Below are positions 20,201 to 35,200 of a stretch of 44,507 nucleotides of DNA, piece by piece. Position 1 is the first letter of the stretch. Every line of letters starts with the position of its first letter. Made by a program: the position numbers and the translations under genes. The notes under the pieces were generated by a model, which was given only the letters and a program-made list of their open reading frames with translations, was not told the DNA's origin and did no database searches. The stretch is from a virus: the IMG/VR virus record IMGVR_UViG_3300006922_000047, positions 1 through 44,507 of that record. One strand, written 5' to 3'.

Positions 20201-23200
20201 TCAATCTAGCATCATTAAATGTAAGTACATTACCGACATTAGTGTAGTAATCAAAGACCGTTCCAACACCACTTGTAGGAATCGTAGAAGTAACTCCACT
20301 AGTTCCACCAGTTAATGTATCCGCATCAGCAAATACTGTTCCTGTAATAGGACCAATATAAACTGCATTACCAGTATCTTCAAGAACCTGAGCAGTTCCA
20401 CCACCACTAGATGTTAAGGTCTCACCATTGGTAAATCTAGAAGTATCTAGAACAACGTTAATGTTGGTGATTGTTGCAGGAGTGCTAGGATTGCCTCCAC
20501 TAAATGTTGCTGTGGGAGGAGATGCTGGATCATACCCACGCCCAGGGTTAGTGATAGTTACACTATTAACTTCACGAAGTGTTATGAACGATGCTGCAGC
20601 ATCCGTAGTAGATGCAGTTTCTTCTACTGCATTAGCAACAGAGATTGTGACAATACCTTCAAATTCTTTGTTATTGTCAATGACACCAAATCTCTTAATG
20701 CCATAATGATCGAAACTAACACTATCTTCATAGTAAGTCTGTTGTATTTTGAATGATACGTTAGACGCTTTTGCTGCAGCAGGAAGATTTGCTTCGACTG
20801 CAGTCCAAGTAGCAAAACTTGCAGCATTTGAAGCACTGATAAGGTCTTGAACATAAGTCCAAGCGCCAGCACCAACGCGATAGTAAAGTTCTAAATCTTC
20901 ATCATTAGTACCAGTTTCAGGAGCATCACCACCATTACTACCAGTACCAGCAATTACATATGCACGGAACTTATCATATCCTGTAGTATCTAAACCATCA
21001 GTAATAACAAATCTAGTACCAGATGCAGCACCAAATCTAACGTGTCTACCACCACCAGCAAAACCTCCTGTAGTTCCAGTGCCAGTACCAGCATCTTGTG
21101 CTTCAGTACCTGTTCCGACAGCGGTGAAATCATCTGAGTCCCAAACTCTACCATCATAAACCATGGATGTAACAGAATCGCTAGTGAGAATTGCTGTTAA
21201 ACCATCATTGGTTACATTAGTACCAGAAAGCGTTACATCGGGAGGCAATGTATATCCAGCACCACCGTCAGTGATAGTGATAGATGAAAGAGGACCAAAT
21301 GCTTCAAGAGTCGCAACTGCTGCTGCTGTGATGCCTGCAGAAGGTGCTGTAAACGCAATTGTTGGTAAGGATTGATATCCCGCACCTGCAGTGAATACAA
21401 GTTCACTGACGACACCTTCTCTAGAAAGAGAAATTCTTCTTGCTTCGGTAGTATTAGAAGCTGTGGTATCAGTAATAATAATATCATGGGAAAGATTGTC
21501 AACTAATCCATCAAGGAATGAATCATATTGCCATGCTCCCTGACCAAACTGATCTACAATTGTATTTGTAATTTCAGTCCTATAATAGTTTTTATTGAAC
21601 AGCATTTGCTGAGAAGCATATCTCCCAGGAATACCAGCAGGAGAAAGAATCCTTACTGCAATATCAATCAGTTCTCCCCATCTTGCCTTAACTGCTTCAA
21701 CATTGGTCATTGATTCAGAATCTCTGAATGCAGCAGAAGATGCATATTGACCACTATATTGGTCACCTGTTACTGTTGAACCAGTGTCATAAAGGAGGTT
21801 TTCAATTGCTTTAAGACCGACATTTCTAAGACTTTCGATAGCAAAGATAGTTGCAGAAAGTTGGTCTTCAATATGGTCTAACTGAAGATTTGCTTTGAAA
21901 TAAAGTTCAATTGCATCAATAGTGCTATTGGTTCCACCAGTTTGAAGATCTGAGATTGCACTAATAATAATTAGTTTCAAATCTCTCTGACACTTAGTTC
22001 TACCAGCAGTACCATTTGGATAATCAAATGCTCTATAGGTAACATTGTTTAAGACATAAGTGAACTCGTTATCAAGAAGACCTGTAGCCTCCTCTGCCAT
22101 AAAGTTCCTATTAAAGTGTAATCTATCGGCGGCAATTCCAAAATCTGCACCAGTAGGAGCGATAGTGTCATTAAGAAGAGTAACAAGGTTATCGATGGCA
22201 GTTTGAACATTAGCACACTGACCAGCGTCATTAGTAATACCCCAATCCCCAATAATAAGTTCATTAGTATTGTCAGTAGTCAAATCTCCATTGATTGCTT
22301 GCTTCGCATAGAAACCAAGTCTTTCATGTGCATATACAGATTGCCAAACTTGCAAACGAATATGCTGCAGAACATTATTATTTCCAATATAAAACTTGGA
22401 TGTAGTTGCAACTGTCTTATTGCCACCATTTTCAATATCAGTTGCGATATCATCAAGAATTAGACCCAAGTCCGCTTTACAACGCTCTGTACCAGCAGTG
22501 CTTGTACCATCAGCATTTCTAGGCATTGACTGAGTAAGATCAGGATACCTGGTGAGCATATCAAATGCTGCCTTATCGACAATAGCAGTTCTGTTTGAAC
22601 GAATTAAGTTTGCAGCATCACGGAATCTATACTGTCCACTAACACCAATTTTATTCGTGTAAAGAATATCATTTGGATTATCAGTGTAATTTGCTTGCAG
22701 TGTCTCTTCATAGAAACTATCAACTGTAGCACCACTGTATTCAATAGCAGGTGATACCTTAGTAATTGTTCCGAGATGGTCAACAGGACTTGCCAGGTCT
22801 GCATTTGTAAGCGTGTCAATCAGAATGTCGAGCAGATTATCTGCTGTCGATGCAACATCTGAACAATCTCCAGTAGTATAGTTTAGAAGTGATACTGAAT
22901 TAGTTGCAGCAGAAACAAATGTGTGAGTATATTGTTGGTCTGCAGGAGATGCCCCAACATTTATCGTAATAGTAGTAGCAGTAGTCGCAGAGACTTTAAG
23001 TACACTTTGATGTGCAGGATCATCACTTCTAGGATAAGCATGCTGAGTTACATCGTTATCAGAACTACACGTAAATACAATACCTCCAGTTGAAAGAGAT
23101 ATCTGACTACTAGTGGTCAAACTATGTGTTCCAATCGTCAACTCCATTTCACCAGTCGATGCACTGTAAGTTGCTGCAGTAGGAGTAAACTGAGCGTATA

Positions 23201-26200
23201 CTGTGTTGTTAGAATCAGTAAGTGTGGTATCGGTATACTGAGTTAATCCATGAGAACCAGATACTGTCCACAGAACATTATTGATGATGTATGGAATGAA
23301 ATCACCAAGTTTGTTGTATGCCCAGACTGTTTCGTCAATTTCAGTCTCAACGTGGTTGAGTGCGACTGCATTAACATCTGTCCTATCAACATAAAGTGCT
23401 GAAGCATCCCAGATATGGTTATTAGAACCATTACGAAGATCTTCTACAAGTGCTTCGATGATATCCTCAATATCATCTTCACAATTAACGTTACCACCAG
23501 GAATCGTTAGGGAAGGATACTGTTGAGTTAAGAGGTATACAACTTCTTTTGCAATAAATTTCTTATTATTGTCAAGAAGAGTTGCAGCATCATAATATCT
23601 GTGAGTATTACCAGTAAAACCAGCAACTACTGCACCACCATTTGCATTTGTTGTTGCATTGATCGCATCATTGTTAAACTCTTCACCCAATGTGAAGTCT
23701 TGAGAACCAGACCAATCATATGAGTATGTGTCACCGTTAGCACCATCAAAGTGAAGGAGTAGTTTGGTGTTAATATCACCTTGGAAAATTCCCGCACGAG
23801 GAGTAAATGGTGCAGTATAACGAGCAACGTTAGAGAATCTAAGTTCATCGATATATCCCTCATATGCATCAGCATTATTATAAGAAGAACCAATTACTAT
23901 TGGTTTTGCAGTATATGTATTGGCATCAGTTCCTGTACCTACGGACGCACCATCAATGAACAATTCCATGTCAGTACCGTCTCTAACAACAGCAACGTGT
24001 GCCCAAGTGTCAGCAACTAAAGTGATTGCACCAGAAGTTACTACATCTGTACCATTAACATTAAGTCTAACTTGACCTGCTTCAACATAAAGTCTGAGTG
24101 CAACTTCTGTACCAGTAGTTCTCATGTCAACAAGGTGAGCAGTTCCCGTCAGAGCGCCAGCAGCAGGGTGTACCCATGCTTCTAGAGTATAACTTGCAGT
24201 ACCAACTCCATAGTCGCTAGAAGAAGATTCACTAATATAATCTCCAGTACCATCTAAAGATAGTGATGTTGAACCAAACTTTGTCTGAGTGGTAGAAAGT
24301 GCTGCATTACCAGCAAAAGTCAAGTTATGAATATCAAGACCCGTGGAATTAATTCTACCAAGTTTTCCAAGATACAAAGTTTTTTGTGCTTGGTTATATC
24401 CAATAATTTCTGCTTTGGTATCTCTACTACGCAGGATTTGACCCAGAGAGAAGAAACCTTCACCGACTTCATTAGTAAGGGATAATTTACGAATTGAAAG
24501 ATCTTCATCAGAAACAAAATTACCACTTTCGTTACCATATTCAATTTTATAATTTCTAATAAACTCGTTGTCTTGTAAATCTCCAGTCTCATTATCATAA
24601 GGAAGTATGTAATGATTGATTAATTCATTTTCAGGGAATTTAGTATTAAAATCGGTGGCATTGTTATCAAATTCAACAACTGCAATTTGAGATTCTGAGA
24701 TATCATCCAAAACGATATTTGGATATGTCGTTGATTGAATTCTATCAAATAGCAGAGCAAAGAAGGAAGAACCTTCAGAAATTTCTACTTGTTCAACAAC
24801 TGCATTTGTTGCGGGGTCTACATACGGAGTAGTAGAAGTAATCCTAGCAACAACACGAGACTTAGCACCAATAATTACTTCATCTAGAAGGATATCATAA
24901 AGACCAGGTTTTGATTGATATGTACCAACCGTCTTACTCAAAGTAAGATCATTTGTAATTGTAATATCAGTTCCATAAAGTGGTGTACTCTGTTGAATGC
25001 CACCTGAAGAAGTACCAAGTTGACCTCTAACAACAACTAATGTTGTAGATTCAGAATTTTGAGTGATACCAGTAACTTTAATAATCTCACTACCAATCTG
25101 ATAGTTTTTATCAACAACAAATACTCCAGATGCAACTGGTGCAGGTGTGTTTATATCAGAATCTTGATCAATTAGTTCAAAGGAAGTTGTAGAAGGTCCT
25201 ACAGTATACCTCAGTTTTGCAATAGGAGTCTCTGAACCCTTTTCAAGGTTGATATCCTCAATAATTGCAGTATCACCACTAAGGTCGGTAACACTTTCAC
25301 CAAATTCAAATAATCCATTATTTGCAACTGTAACCGCAGTTTCAAATAGAGCAGAGAATCCTGTAGTATTACCAAGAACAAGTTCACTAGTACTAAATGC
25401 CGAACCTTCCGTGAAGAAACCTTCAATCAGTTCTTTTTGGACATTATTTGGATTTTCCTGACTACCAATATTTACAGTGGTTGCTGTGACTCTAGTGATA
25501 GTCAATTTAGCACCAGAACCAGTTCCTGTCAGAGTTTGTCCAACAGTAGGAACAATACCACTTGTACTTGCAAAGGTGTTCTCAATAATTGCAATAGGAC
25601 TAATTTGAACATTTACATACTTAACACTTGCAGGAGGCGCAGGAGGTTCAGAGAATACGATCGAATCGCTCTGAATTTCAAAAGCAACCTCAGGTGTTTG
25701 AACAACACCATTCATGATAACCATCAACTGATTTGCACTAGCGATTACGGACTCGCCGTTATTAACAGTGAGTGGGAATGCAGTTCTAACGCCATCAAAC
25801 AGAGTAGAAATATCATCAATCCTCTGTACAACTGAGGTTAGAATATTCTCTGAAGATGTCAGTCTCTTTTGACGGAAAAGAATTTCCGTATTGTTGAACT
25901 CACTGTAAATGGGTTCAACTAGAGTAAAGTTTTGAATATTGGGAACAATTGCTTCATTAGCAAGTTCAACAGACTTAGTTAACTCAAAATCAGTTTCTTT
26001 ATTGGGAATTGTAGTAAAGTCGCTAATTGAAAGTTCACCAAATACCTTAAAGGATGCAGGGTGTACATTTCTAACCAGAACATCTTTCCATTCACTAATA
26101 GAGACAGAAGACTTAACGGCATAAGAGAAGTCCTGATAATAGTAAGAGTCTTGAATCTTTTGAATGATTTCTGAAGGTTTGCCAACATCATCAACAAATT

Positions 26201-29200
26201 GTCCAGTGGTCTTAGTAATAGATCCAACTTCTAGGACACCTCTAGCAATCTTAAGTTTGGATATGACACCAGAAGACTTGGAGATGACACCAGTAATAGT
26301 TTCACCTATAGTAAATGTTCCTGTATAGTTAATCATTTTCAGGATTCTAGGTCCTACTTGCCAACCAGAGTTTGTAGAAACATAACCCTGTGCAGTAGCA
26401 TTTTCTAGAGTATCACCCTGATAAACCAATTCACCTTCTAGGAAGGTAGAAGTGATAACATTTGCTTCTGCTGCACCACCAAAAGATTCAGTAAGAACCG
26501 ATTGACGACCAGTACCAGCATTAACATAAGAGATTGCATCACCAAGTTCTGCGTTTGCAGAAGTAATAGCAAGTTTTAATTGATCATCCTCCAAAGAGTT
26601 TGCTGTTCCAGCAATTGCATAATAAGTATTGGACCCGTTAAGTCTACCAATAGCACCCGCTGCGAGAGGGAAATCAGATCCCTCACCAGTATCAGTGACA
26701 TTTAGCGTAACTTCAGAACCATTTTGAATACCATGAGGGAAAGCAAACTGTAGGAGACCCAAGTCAATGTTAATAACATAATTGAAAGATGACTTGAGAT
26801 TGACCTGAGGTTGTGAAGAATAACCTGACCCAGGATCTTTAACTTCGATGGCAAAGAGTCTGCCATTTTTAATTGTTGATACTGCAACAGCACCAGTACC
26901 ACCACCACCAGAAATAACAACAGTAGGCGCTTGAGTATATCCAGAACCAGGATCAGTAACAGTAATACTGTCAAGAATACTAGTAGCAGTCAACTGAGCG
27001 TTGATTGGGAAAGAAATTTCTGGTCGTAAGGTATAATCATGAGAATAGTCAAAACCGAAGTTATTATTCTTTAGATTTTTAATCTTACCAATTTCTTCAC
27101 CAAGAGTAAAGAGTGACGCACCAGATCCAGACGCAGGAATAACAACATTCAGTTCTGCACCAGAACCAGTAAGTCCCGACCCAAGGATGCCACTGATTGC
27201 TTCAATGTCAATATTAGCTACAGTATATCCTTTACCAGGACTAGTGACTACAACAGATTGAATTTGACCAGGGATCAATACACCTTCTTCATCTGTACCA
27301 TCGCCAACAGCAATTTGAACAATTCCACCTTCACCATCACCCGAAATAGGAACACCTCTGTAAATTCCTACAGCATATTCAGTTCCAGGTTCATTAATCT
27401 CAACTCTTTCAATTTTTCTATTAGATTCGATAGCAGAGACAATAGGTAATTTTGTATAGAATCCACCAGGATTAACAATACGAATATTTGAAATAGAACC
27501 GACTGCCTTTTTAGAACTAGTGCTGTAAGAGGCATTTGCGATAGTAGCAGCAGCTTCTGGTTGATTTGGAAGTATAAACTGGAATGTATTATCACCAGTA
27601 GTAATTGTGCCGCCAGAAGTAGAATCTACAGTAAACGTGCCAACATATGGTGAGAATGTAACATCCAGATAACTATCTGAAATGACAGGAGAATCCGCTC
27701 CAGGTCTAGAGGGATCGAAATAATATGAGATATTTGTAATTACATCCTCAGTAACTTTAAACTTAACTGTTGGTGTAGGAACACCTTGACCAGTAACTCC
27801 AGGAGTACCGATACGTTCAATGGAGTTGAATGAATATTCCAACTTATAGAGAGGATCCTTAGCAAAGGAAAGGTTTCCACCTAACATTGAAGAGTGTGCC
27901 AAATTGAACAAATATTGATGTCCATAGTACATCTTCAATGTAGGAGACTTCACTAATACAGTTACACTACTACCAGTTGTAGCAGGAGAACTAACTGCGT
28001 TTTGAGGTAACTTGTATGTAAATTCAATTGGACTAATGACTCTTTCTACAGGGAAAGAACCATCGTACTCATCGTAAACAGTACCAGAAACTTCCTCATC
28101 TGGATTACCATCAACAAAAATCTGCTCATTCGCTTTCAAATAATGGAGAGTGTCAGAGACACAATATACTGTATCGCTATTGTTAACAGTAGTTACTTGA
28201 AGAATCTTACTAAGATTAGAAACCAAAGTGATTTTTAAAACACCTGTAAGATTTGTAATTTGTACTGTAGAACTAGACGAATTGAAAGATACATCACTTG
28301 AAGTTAATGTGACAACAGAACCTACAACATAACTTGAGGATCCACTGACTTCCACAATCTTAATACTGTAATCATTATCAGCATAGGATTTAAACTTAGC
28401 ATATTCATGTAAATTATTTGTACCACCAATTTCTTCTGGGGCATCAAACGTTGCAAGATCAATATCAAATGTTCCAGGAGTAGTGTTTACAATATCGGAG
28501 AATGTTTGTGCAATCTCATTTACATCATTTGGAACTGGTCCAACGATATTATAAGTGCTTTGCTCATCAAACTGCTCTGTTGACAATTCATATACATTGA
28601 CATCATTAGTCCAAGAATTGTTATTAATAGCAACATATACTTTTTTATTGGGAATATCTACTCGTGTGATATAACCGCTATTGACAAAAGAAGCACCATT
28701 TTTAATGACCAATTTTGCTCCAACAGTAAAGTTGAAAGACTGGTTGATAGTGAGTTCTTGAACATTATCAATCTTAAGTAAATTAAATGTCTTAAAGTAA
28801 TAACGATTTCTGACATTCGCAGTTACTTTTAATTTTTGAGAACCAGGAGAAGGGACAGTTGCAGTTCTAGAACTCCAAACGTCTCTACTATAAGTAAGAT
28901 TTAACGTACCCTCAGACATTGTAGTGATGGCAGTGCTCAAGTCTAAAGTTTGGAAACCAACTTCTGCTAGAGCATAACCAACAGAGACTATAGTCAATGG
29001 AACACCAGTTACAGGAGTTACTGCAGTTCTAGTAAATCCATAGTTTGAATTTGTGTTTACGTTGAATGTACCTCTTCTAGTAGCATCGGAATTTTTATCA
29101 ACCTTCAACCCAAATGATTCATAATCGATATAATCGTATCTAGCATGTTGCTGTGTAAACCATGCAGTATCAACAAAAGTATGATCTAATGCAAGTGTAA

Positions 29201-32200
29201 CTGCGCCAGGAAGAGCCAAAGGATCTCCAAAATCGCTAGGTGCTGTTACAGTTACCGCTCTATTACGAATTCTTAAAGAGTCAATAAAGAATTGACCTTG
29301 ATTGTCTTCGATAAATCCACCTGCACTAGGGAATCCAGGAACATTACCAATATGAATGTCCTTAGAACCAAGAGCAGTATCTGAAATCGTAGCAGAAATT
29401 TGCTCAACTCCATTTACATATACTTTAAATGTATTTGTTTCTTTCCTAAGAGAAATTAGTTGCCATGTATTATCAGCAAACAATCCAGTGTTTGTACCTG
29501 TTGCAGCAGAAGCACCAGAGAATACTGTACTATTATTAGTAACAACCATCTCAATTCTACCATCATTGGCAGTTCCATCTGTATTGTAATACAACCAAAG
29601 ACCACCAGTAGCACTTTGAGCATCACCAATAGAAATAAGAGACTGCTTATCTGCAGCTAATGTCTCAGCATTACTCCCAGCAGCATCTTTATACAGAAGG
29701 AATTCGATGACAAAATCATCTTGCAAAGCATTACCCAAACTAGTTGCAGCAATCTTTGCAGCACTATTTTCAAATACAGTAGATGCACCTGTTTGGAATC
29801 CGAAAATCTTCAAATATCCATCAGTGTCACGTTCAATAGATCCACCTAAACCAAGTGTAGTTAAAGTATGGTGGGTTGTAGTGTCAGACAAATCACTATC
29901 AAAAGTGAAGATTGCTTCATTTCTATTCCAAGACGTTTGACCGAAGATGTATGGATCACCAGAGTTATCTACATCAATACTGTTTACAGTAATACCTTCG
30001 ACTGTATTTTCAGTAAAGTCATTAGTTGTATGATTTACAATTTTACCTTTATAATCAAGTTTTACTAAATCTACAGTCTTTTTGTCTGTAACATTATCTA
30101 CTCTTGTAAATGCGATATTTAACTCACTGAAAATATCAAGAACACACTTGGGTGCTAAATTGATATCTCTTCCAGGGGCAACATAACGATAATTCCAAAG
30201 TGAATTGCCAGATGTGTTATACTTACCAACCCAGAAACTATCTCTTGTAGTATCATCACTCTTCAACTGAAGAGTAGAGGTGACATATATGTCATCAAAC
30301 TCATCAATCGCAAAAGAAATATCTAAGAATGAATATGCATTGTTTGTAATCTCATTGATCCAAACCGTTGTTATTGCTGTGCTACTAATAGTTGCTTTAC
30401 CAATAGCAAAGTTTCTATCACCAGCATTTTGACTCGTAGAAGTTTCTAGGAGGAAATATAAATTACCAGCAGAATCTAAAAGAAGATCTTTGATTTCCTC
30501 ATTACCATTTGTAGATACAATTTTTCTCTTAACAGTAAACGTTCCAGAAGAATCCAAGACACCAACAAATGCATCATAAGGATAAGGTGAGTTGGTATTA
30601 GTAAAACCACCAATGATAACTCTATTATCAGATGTTCCAATAATTGAAGTAATATTGTCAGAACGACTTGCACCTGAAATTCCAGCATATGCCTTTTGGA
30701 ATTCTAATGTAGCACTCAACCCATCAGATGACTGATTATACTTAGCAACAATAATATCAGGATTATATGCTCCTAAGATACTACTGTTTGGCTTATTGAT
30801 ACCAGCAACCCAAATAGTATTACCTTCAACATAGATCTTTTGCAATTCTGCATAATTCAACCCACTAGTAAGTTCGAGAGTTTTTTCCCATTCTTTAACA
30901 CCACCAGCAGACAATTTAGCAATAAACGCTACAGTATTACCACTATCATCAGGAGTTGAACCGCAAATAAAGGTTTCTTTAGTTTCATTGACAAAAATAT
31001 CATTTACCTTAACATTTTCTTCATTAGCAAATTTTGCAATAAAGTAATCTGCCTTTTTAAATATTTGAGGATGAGAAAGAATTACTCTTGGATTTTCAGT
31101 GTATGAATTTCCAGAATTAATGATATTAACAGATTTAATAGATCCAATAGAATCTACAACTGCCTCTAGTTCTGCACTTTCTCCATCACCATCAATTACA
31201 ATAGTTGGAGGAATATCTTCATTATATCCACTACCAGTTTGGTCAATAGTAACTTCTTCAATACCTTTTAGTTGTCTTACCGTAAACTCTTTATTGGTAG
31301 TTTCAATATTTTCAGAATAATCAACAAAAATAGTATCGTTGACTTCTAAGGTATGAGGAACTTCTGTTGTAATTTGACCGTAATTCAATCCTTGACGATA
31401 TTGGTATCCAAAACTATTAATAGTTTCGCCCTTAATTCTAGAAACACGAGCAGAAGCACCAGAACCACCTGTTCCATCATTATTAAAGATGAGTTTATCA
31501 TCTACCTGATAACTTGTACCAGCATTTTCAACAACAAAGTCTGTAATAGATGCATTTTCAAATCTACTAATGGTTTCAACTTCAATATCAACTTTGGATT
31601 CAGTTTTTACCTTAGGGAAGTAATCAAAAATCTGAAGGGGAGGTTCTTCTAGAATTTCATCGGGATCATCAGTTTCGTCCTGACTGATGATGCCATCTCT
31701 ATTTTCATCTTCTACTTCAAAGCGAAGAATATCTCCATTCTCCAGAGACAGTGAATTGGTAGATGCATTAGGTGTTCTTTCAACATCAATATCAACATTT
31801 TGATATGGATCTCTATAACGGACAACACCTCTTGGGATATTTTGCTGAGTTGCATCTTCATCTAAGTTCCAAGAATCAACAACAGAGTTAAAGTCACTAC
31901 CAAGAACATAAGGGAATACAGCATTACCTGCTTCAGTATTATCAATAGTTACAAAATAACAATATCTACCATTAGGGAACTGAGGTGTCTTACAGAAACG
32001 CCCATTATATTGATCCAAATCACCAAGATTGAATACGTACTCATAGTCTTCAACATAAGTACCAGCACTATCTGTACTGAGAAGTGGTCCCTCTGTTCTT
32101 ACTGGGGTGGGATTAGTGATATCATCAAAAACTAAATCAGTTTTCAATCTGTATGAAGAAGAAATTTTAGTAATATTTGAAGATTGGTCTGTAGGGTCTG

Positions 32201-35200
32201 AGTAACCATATGGTCCATAAATTGGGTTTCCATCAAATGCCCAACCAATAATAGGAGAGTGCTCTAATTGAGTTTCCTGCTCAACGATAACATCATTAGT
32301 ATCTTTAATTAAATTATCACCAAGGATATATCTAAGTCTCTGAGGGTTAGATAGGTGAGCATATTCACCTCCATACTGAGTATTATATCCTTCAAAAACA
32401 GAACCTTGAGAATCATCAAAAGTAGCAGATTCTTGTAAGTTATATGTCCACTGGAATACATTTGCAGAGAAAATTGCATCCTGCCCCACAGAGGTCAGAT
32501 TAATAACAGTTGTACCTTGAGTATAGTTAATACCTCTATTATCAATTTGAATGCTAGTAACTTTACCAGCATTTTCGCCCTCAGTATCAATAACTGCCTG
32601 TGCTTTTGCACCGAAACCAATACCTTGAATCTGTACCTCAGGTGCAGTAGTATATCCAGATCCACCCGAAATAATTGCAATAGAAATAATTCTACCGTTG
32701 TTGACAATTGCCTGAGCAACAGCACCGACACCAGAACTTACAGTAACAGTTGGACTGGAGATATAGGAACTTCCTGCAGATGACAAATTAACAGACTTAA
32801 TAGGACCTCTAACAGATGCAGTACCAGTAGCACCAGTACCACCACCACCAACAATAGTAATTTCTGGTTGAGATGTATATCCAGTACCACCACTAGTAAT
32901 CAGAATATTAGATACACTACCTTTAGTGATAATAGCAGTTGCAGACGCTCCAGAACCGCCTCCACCAACAATAGAGACAAGAGGAGAGGAAGTATAACCA
33001 GATCCACCAGTATCAACACTAATGCTGCTTACAGAACCATTTACAACAACTTCTGCAGTAGCACCAGATCCCCCACCACCTGTAATAGCTGCACTTGGAG
33101 GTGATGCCGCATCATAATCCTGACCAGCATTAGAAATGGTTATGCTAGTGATAGGTCCGAAAGTTTTTGATAATGTTGACTTATAGGACCATACAGAAAC
33201 ACCGTTGACCCAAGTTCCAATAGGACCAGGACTAATTACATTTTTTGTAGAAATTGTAGATGGACTCTGTACAAATCTATTAAGTTTTCTTTGGTTGCCA
33301 GGAAGAAGTGCAGAACCTACAAATGGACCAACATTATAGTTGGGGATACCAGTAGATGCAACATACACATAGTTGTCGTTAAAGAACGAGTTCTGAATAT
33401 TTGTTGTGTAAGAAGAAATACTGTTATTGATTGGGGTATTTGTTGACTTACCTTTATTCAAGTTAACAGAAACAAGAATATTACCTTGTGGTGCAACAAG
33501 TGCAGTTTGAGGTAACTGATATTGGAATACCGTATCATTGTCTCTAGAAGTTACTTCAAACGTTCCGTTATAAATGATCGGATTAGCACCATAAATCGTA
33601 ACTTCGTCTCCAACCAAGAGACCGTGATTATTTGAACATGTTACTGTTGCAAATCTGTCAGCAACACCACCAAAAGTAATACCTGTAACTTCAATGAGTT
33701 TTTTAACGTTATATAACCAAGTAGTCAGTAATGGTTGCTCACCAGTACCACCAAGTTTAGCAACAGTTAGTTTATCACCTGGTAAGTAGTAAGAACCAGT
33801 GTCAGTAAGATTTGTTTGTTGTGCATCAACGATACCAACAATATTCATTACGACTTCTTGAGTAGTTCCTCTGTTTAATACAACTTTAAAGTTAGAAACT
33901 ACCTCTGTGGCAGAATCCCAAACATAGGGATTAAGACCAATACTACCAGGAGAAAGACGAGTACACTCAATAAACTGATTGAGAGATTTCTCTTTATAGC
34001 GAACAACTTCAGATCCACCAAGAATAAACTCACCGTTCCTTTCAGGCCAACCAATAGTAGAGTCAACAGTAATAATACTGTCATCTTCTCCAAGAGGTTC
34101 TGCTAGTCTAGTTTTATAAGGAACTACAAACGTTCCTTGAATGGTTTCTTCAGAAAGAACAAGTTCATAGATGGTAGTATTTGCAGTATTGATTGCAATA
34201 TAATTTTCTACAAGAGCACTTGCATCTTGAACATTAATATCAGCAATATCTGCAACTTGAGAAATTAATGCATCTTGAATATTCCTAGGATCACCACTTT
34301 CTAACGTTGCACGCAGAATTGTGTTAATAGACCAAGTTGCTGCCGATGGTTTAATAATTTGATCTTTAGGATAAGAAACATCAATAGTTTCACCATAAAG
34401 AAGTTTAAACAGATATTCTATACTAAAGGTTGTTCCTTTTGTCTGATAGAAAGATTTAATATTTTTGATTGCTGTACGAACATCAATCTTCTTGTAATCT
34501 AATTCAGGAACGTTTGGTAAGAACTGTTCAGTATACTTATCAAGAAGTCTTTTTACAAATACAGCATCTAAGCATGTTATAGCGTCACCAATATTATGAA
34601 CCGATGCAGCAGTATTATTACTAAAAATTGCATTGCCATCTTCGGTATAACCAATAATACCACTTGCTGCTCTGGCACAATTTAAAAACTGTGCTTTAGA
34701 GTATCCTCTACCAGGTTGTAAAATTTCAAATCCAGTAATTTCATTAACACCAATTTCAACTGATGCAGAAGCTTGAGGAGGACTTTGAATGATAACTTTA
34801 GGAGGTTCGGTCTGACTATATCCTGTACCAAATTCAGTGATATTAATATCAGTAATTCTACCATTAAACACAGAAGCTACCGCTTGTGCTCCACTACCAC
34901 CCAGATATGTACCTGTTGAAGGATCAGTTCTATCGTCAATAATATAAACTGAAGGGACATCATCATATCCAGCACCACCATCAAGAATTTCGATAGTGAT
35001 GACACGTCCATCGGAATCGACTACTGTCTCTAAAACTTGAGCGCCAGTAGGTTCAATAATTTTAATTCTAGGAGTATTAGTGTAACCTTGTCCAGCATTC
35101 AGAATATTTACTGAAGTAACTTCACCATTAGTAATCTCAGTCTGTAAACTTGCTTTAATTGGGTTACTACCAGTTGGTTCATCAATATAAATTTCAGGTG

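Noticed and set aside
25437-25835. 132-residue plus-strand frame with many Cys, Ser and Asn
   Set aside because: Composition is that expected from reading the antisense of the giant's repeats; no ribosome site.
32520-33140. Possible CRISPR-like array because of regular spacing
   Set aside because: The periodicity is at protein level (about 33 codons) with diverged DNA and an unbroken reading frame; there are no identical repeats with unique spacers.
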